From Ornithodoros turicata (Eukaryota > Arthropoda > Arachnida > Ixodida > Argasidae), in contig NC_088202.1 in assembly GCF_037126465.1 (NCBI RefSeq), forward strand, positions 128,106,123 to 128,170,122: a stretch of DNA of 64,000 bases, written 5' to 3'. The position numbers were made by a program, and so were the translations under genes. The notes beneath the pieces were generated by a model, which worked only from the letters and a program-made list of their open reading frames with translations, searched no databases and was not told where the DNA came from. Shown piece by piece: positions 62,929 to 64,000 of this stretch (its first letter is position 1; every line of letters begins with the position of its first letter).

Positions 62929-64000
62929 CAATCATGTTTGTGATCACTATTTATTCTATAGGGACCCCTGGCAAGGGGTATTAGATAATGAAGAGGACTG
63001 AAAAAGGTGCGGTACCAGCTACTTCATTGAATGCAGCACTCTCCATGCACCTATTCTGTCGTGTGATGACTCTAGCTTATAAATGTTTTTGTGAAATACG
63101 GATGGCCATAACACTTAGACCCCTGGCAGAACGACGGTTGAGCCTTGAAAGGTCCTTGAAACACCCTTGAATTGTTTATCCAAAATTGTTTGGGAACTCC
63201 ATTTTCTTCTGAGTAATATTTATCCCACTTGCGGAAAAACATGTGGAAAGTAGGTCTGTACTTTTATGCACTGTGCACAGCTTGCACTTGTATGTTACAA
63301 AAACTCAGGTTGCAAAATAGAACGCCTCATTATTCAGCTCATAAAACTCCTCATAAAAATGGTTTCTTCAGAGGCGTAGAAAGTACAACGTGACAAGCAG
63401 ATGGGTGATTGATTCCAAATCACTGATTCAGGTGAAATCCTCCACCCTCTATACTGTACATGCATAAGTTTTTTAAACTGTGTCATGGTATATGGAATCT
63501 GAGACGTTTTGTGAGGTGTTTGGAGATTAATGATGAAAGGCTGATGAGGCTTCGAATGTATTTGTCCTTTCTATGTGTTCCAGCCTCAGAACACCAATTG
63601 CCATCATGTTTGGAGAGTCCCGTTCTAATTTTTCTCAACTGTATTTTGTAATCAAACTTTTCTACGCTAGTTATTATGCCATAACCTTCACACTGTATTG
63701 GTCTGTAGTTACTGTCAACAACAGGTCTGTAGCACCTTGTGCCATATAGAAGTAATACATAAGCAAAATACATGATCCGTATGAGTTTGTAGGAGTCTGC
63801 ATGAGTTTGTGGGATGCCATTTTCACTACTTTCCACATACCTAGAATTTAGACATAGCTCACATAACTTAATAATAAATTACCCGCAGTGACAACCTCTG
63901 GGCGACAGAAATTGCTCTTACACGGATGATGAAGTCAACGTAATTTCTTGGAGATGCGAACATATGCAGTGACGGTGAAAAAGGATGCACCGCGACGTAA
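62929..64000. other. No supported gene
   Basis: Only a copy of the dispersed TTCCAGCCTCAGAACACCA word (about 63580-63600) is recognised. Short ORFs show no motifs. Confidence 0.35.

Noticed and set aside
1..64000. CRISPR arrays, rRNA genes, bacterial operons
   Set aside because: None seen; tandem arrays here lack CRISPR spacing and all gene structure is eukaryotic.

Overview
The window looks like chelicerate, probably tick, nuclear DNA: intron-containing genes, short TTAGG-type arrays, tRNA-headed SINEs, and very dense nested transposons of the kinds common in tick genomes. The tick assignment is inference from repeat style; no species can be named. A run of exactly 100 N at 41001-41100 marks an assembly gap.

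Layout. 1-9250: repeat-rich DNA with a hAT-type MITE inside an older element, a decayed RNase H-bearing LINE (2540-4890), SINEs, a near-perfect 101-bp-arm hairpin and a 1-kb hAT-type element. 9251-24357: one host gene that I could assemble as nine exons on the + strand. It encodes a secreted protein of about 1001 residues: signal peptide, charged prodomain with a furin-like site, Thr/Ser-rich mucin block, three proline-rich micro-exons, a Pro/Tyr/His-rich repeat block and a C-terminal six-cysteine motif built across three exons. Its introns hold MITEs, a palindromic tRNA-like repeat and a Penelope-type tandem repeat with two hammerhead-ribozyme motifs. 25089-28936: a recently inserted Ty3/gypsy retrotransposon with identical 120-bp LTRs, an open pol and an internal deletion. 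28937-41000: nested transposons (mariner-like ends around a Harbinger-like element around a hAT-type MITE), SINEs and CCAAT-rich minisatellites.

41100-50660 is the most unusual part. It holds the broken N-terminal half of a protein-primed type-B DNA polymerase of the Polinton/adintovirus kind (about 48463-50656, with two frameshifts and a Penelope-like insertion). Upstream lie two tandem, intron-containing paralogous small genes (45586-46260 and 46835-47338) that I cannot assign to a family, and on the opposite strand a cluster of small ORFs, some apparently with 60-nt introns. I read this as a fragment of an endogenous DNA virus or Polinton-like element with undescribed accessory genes.

50660-64000: a decayed THAP-domain fragment, several repeat families, a 5'-truncated LINE split by a hAT-type MITE, a second RNase H LINE fragment, tRNA-derived SINEs and a 2-kb DNA element with an 8-bp target duplication.

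All splice models come from reading splice signals and frames by eye; no alignment or database search was possible.
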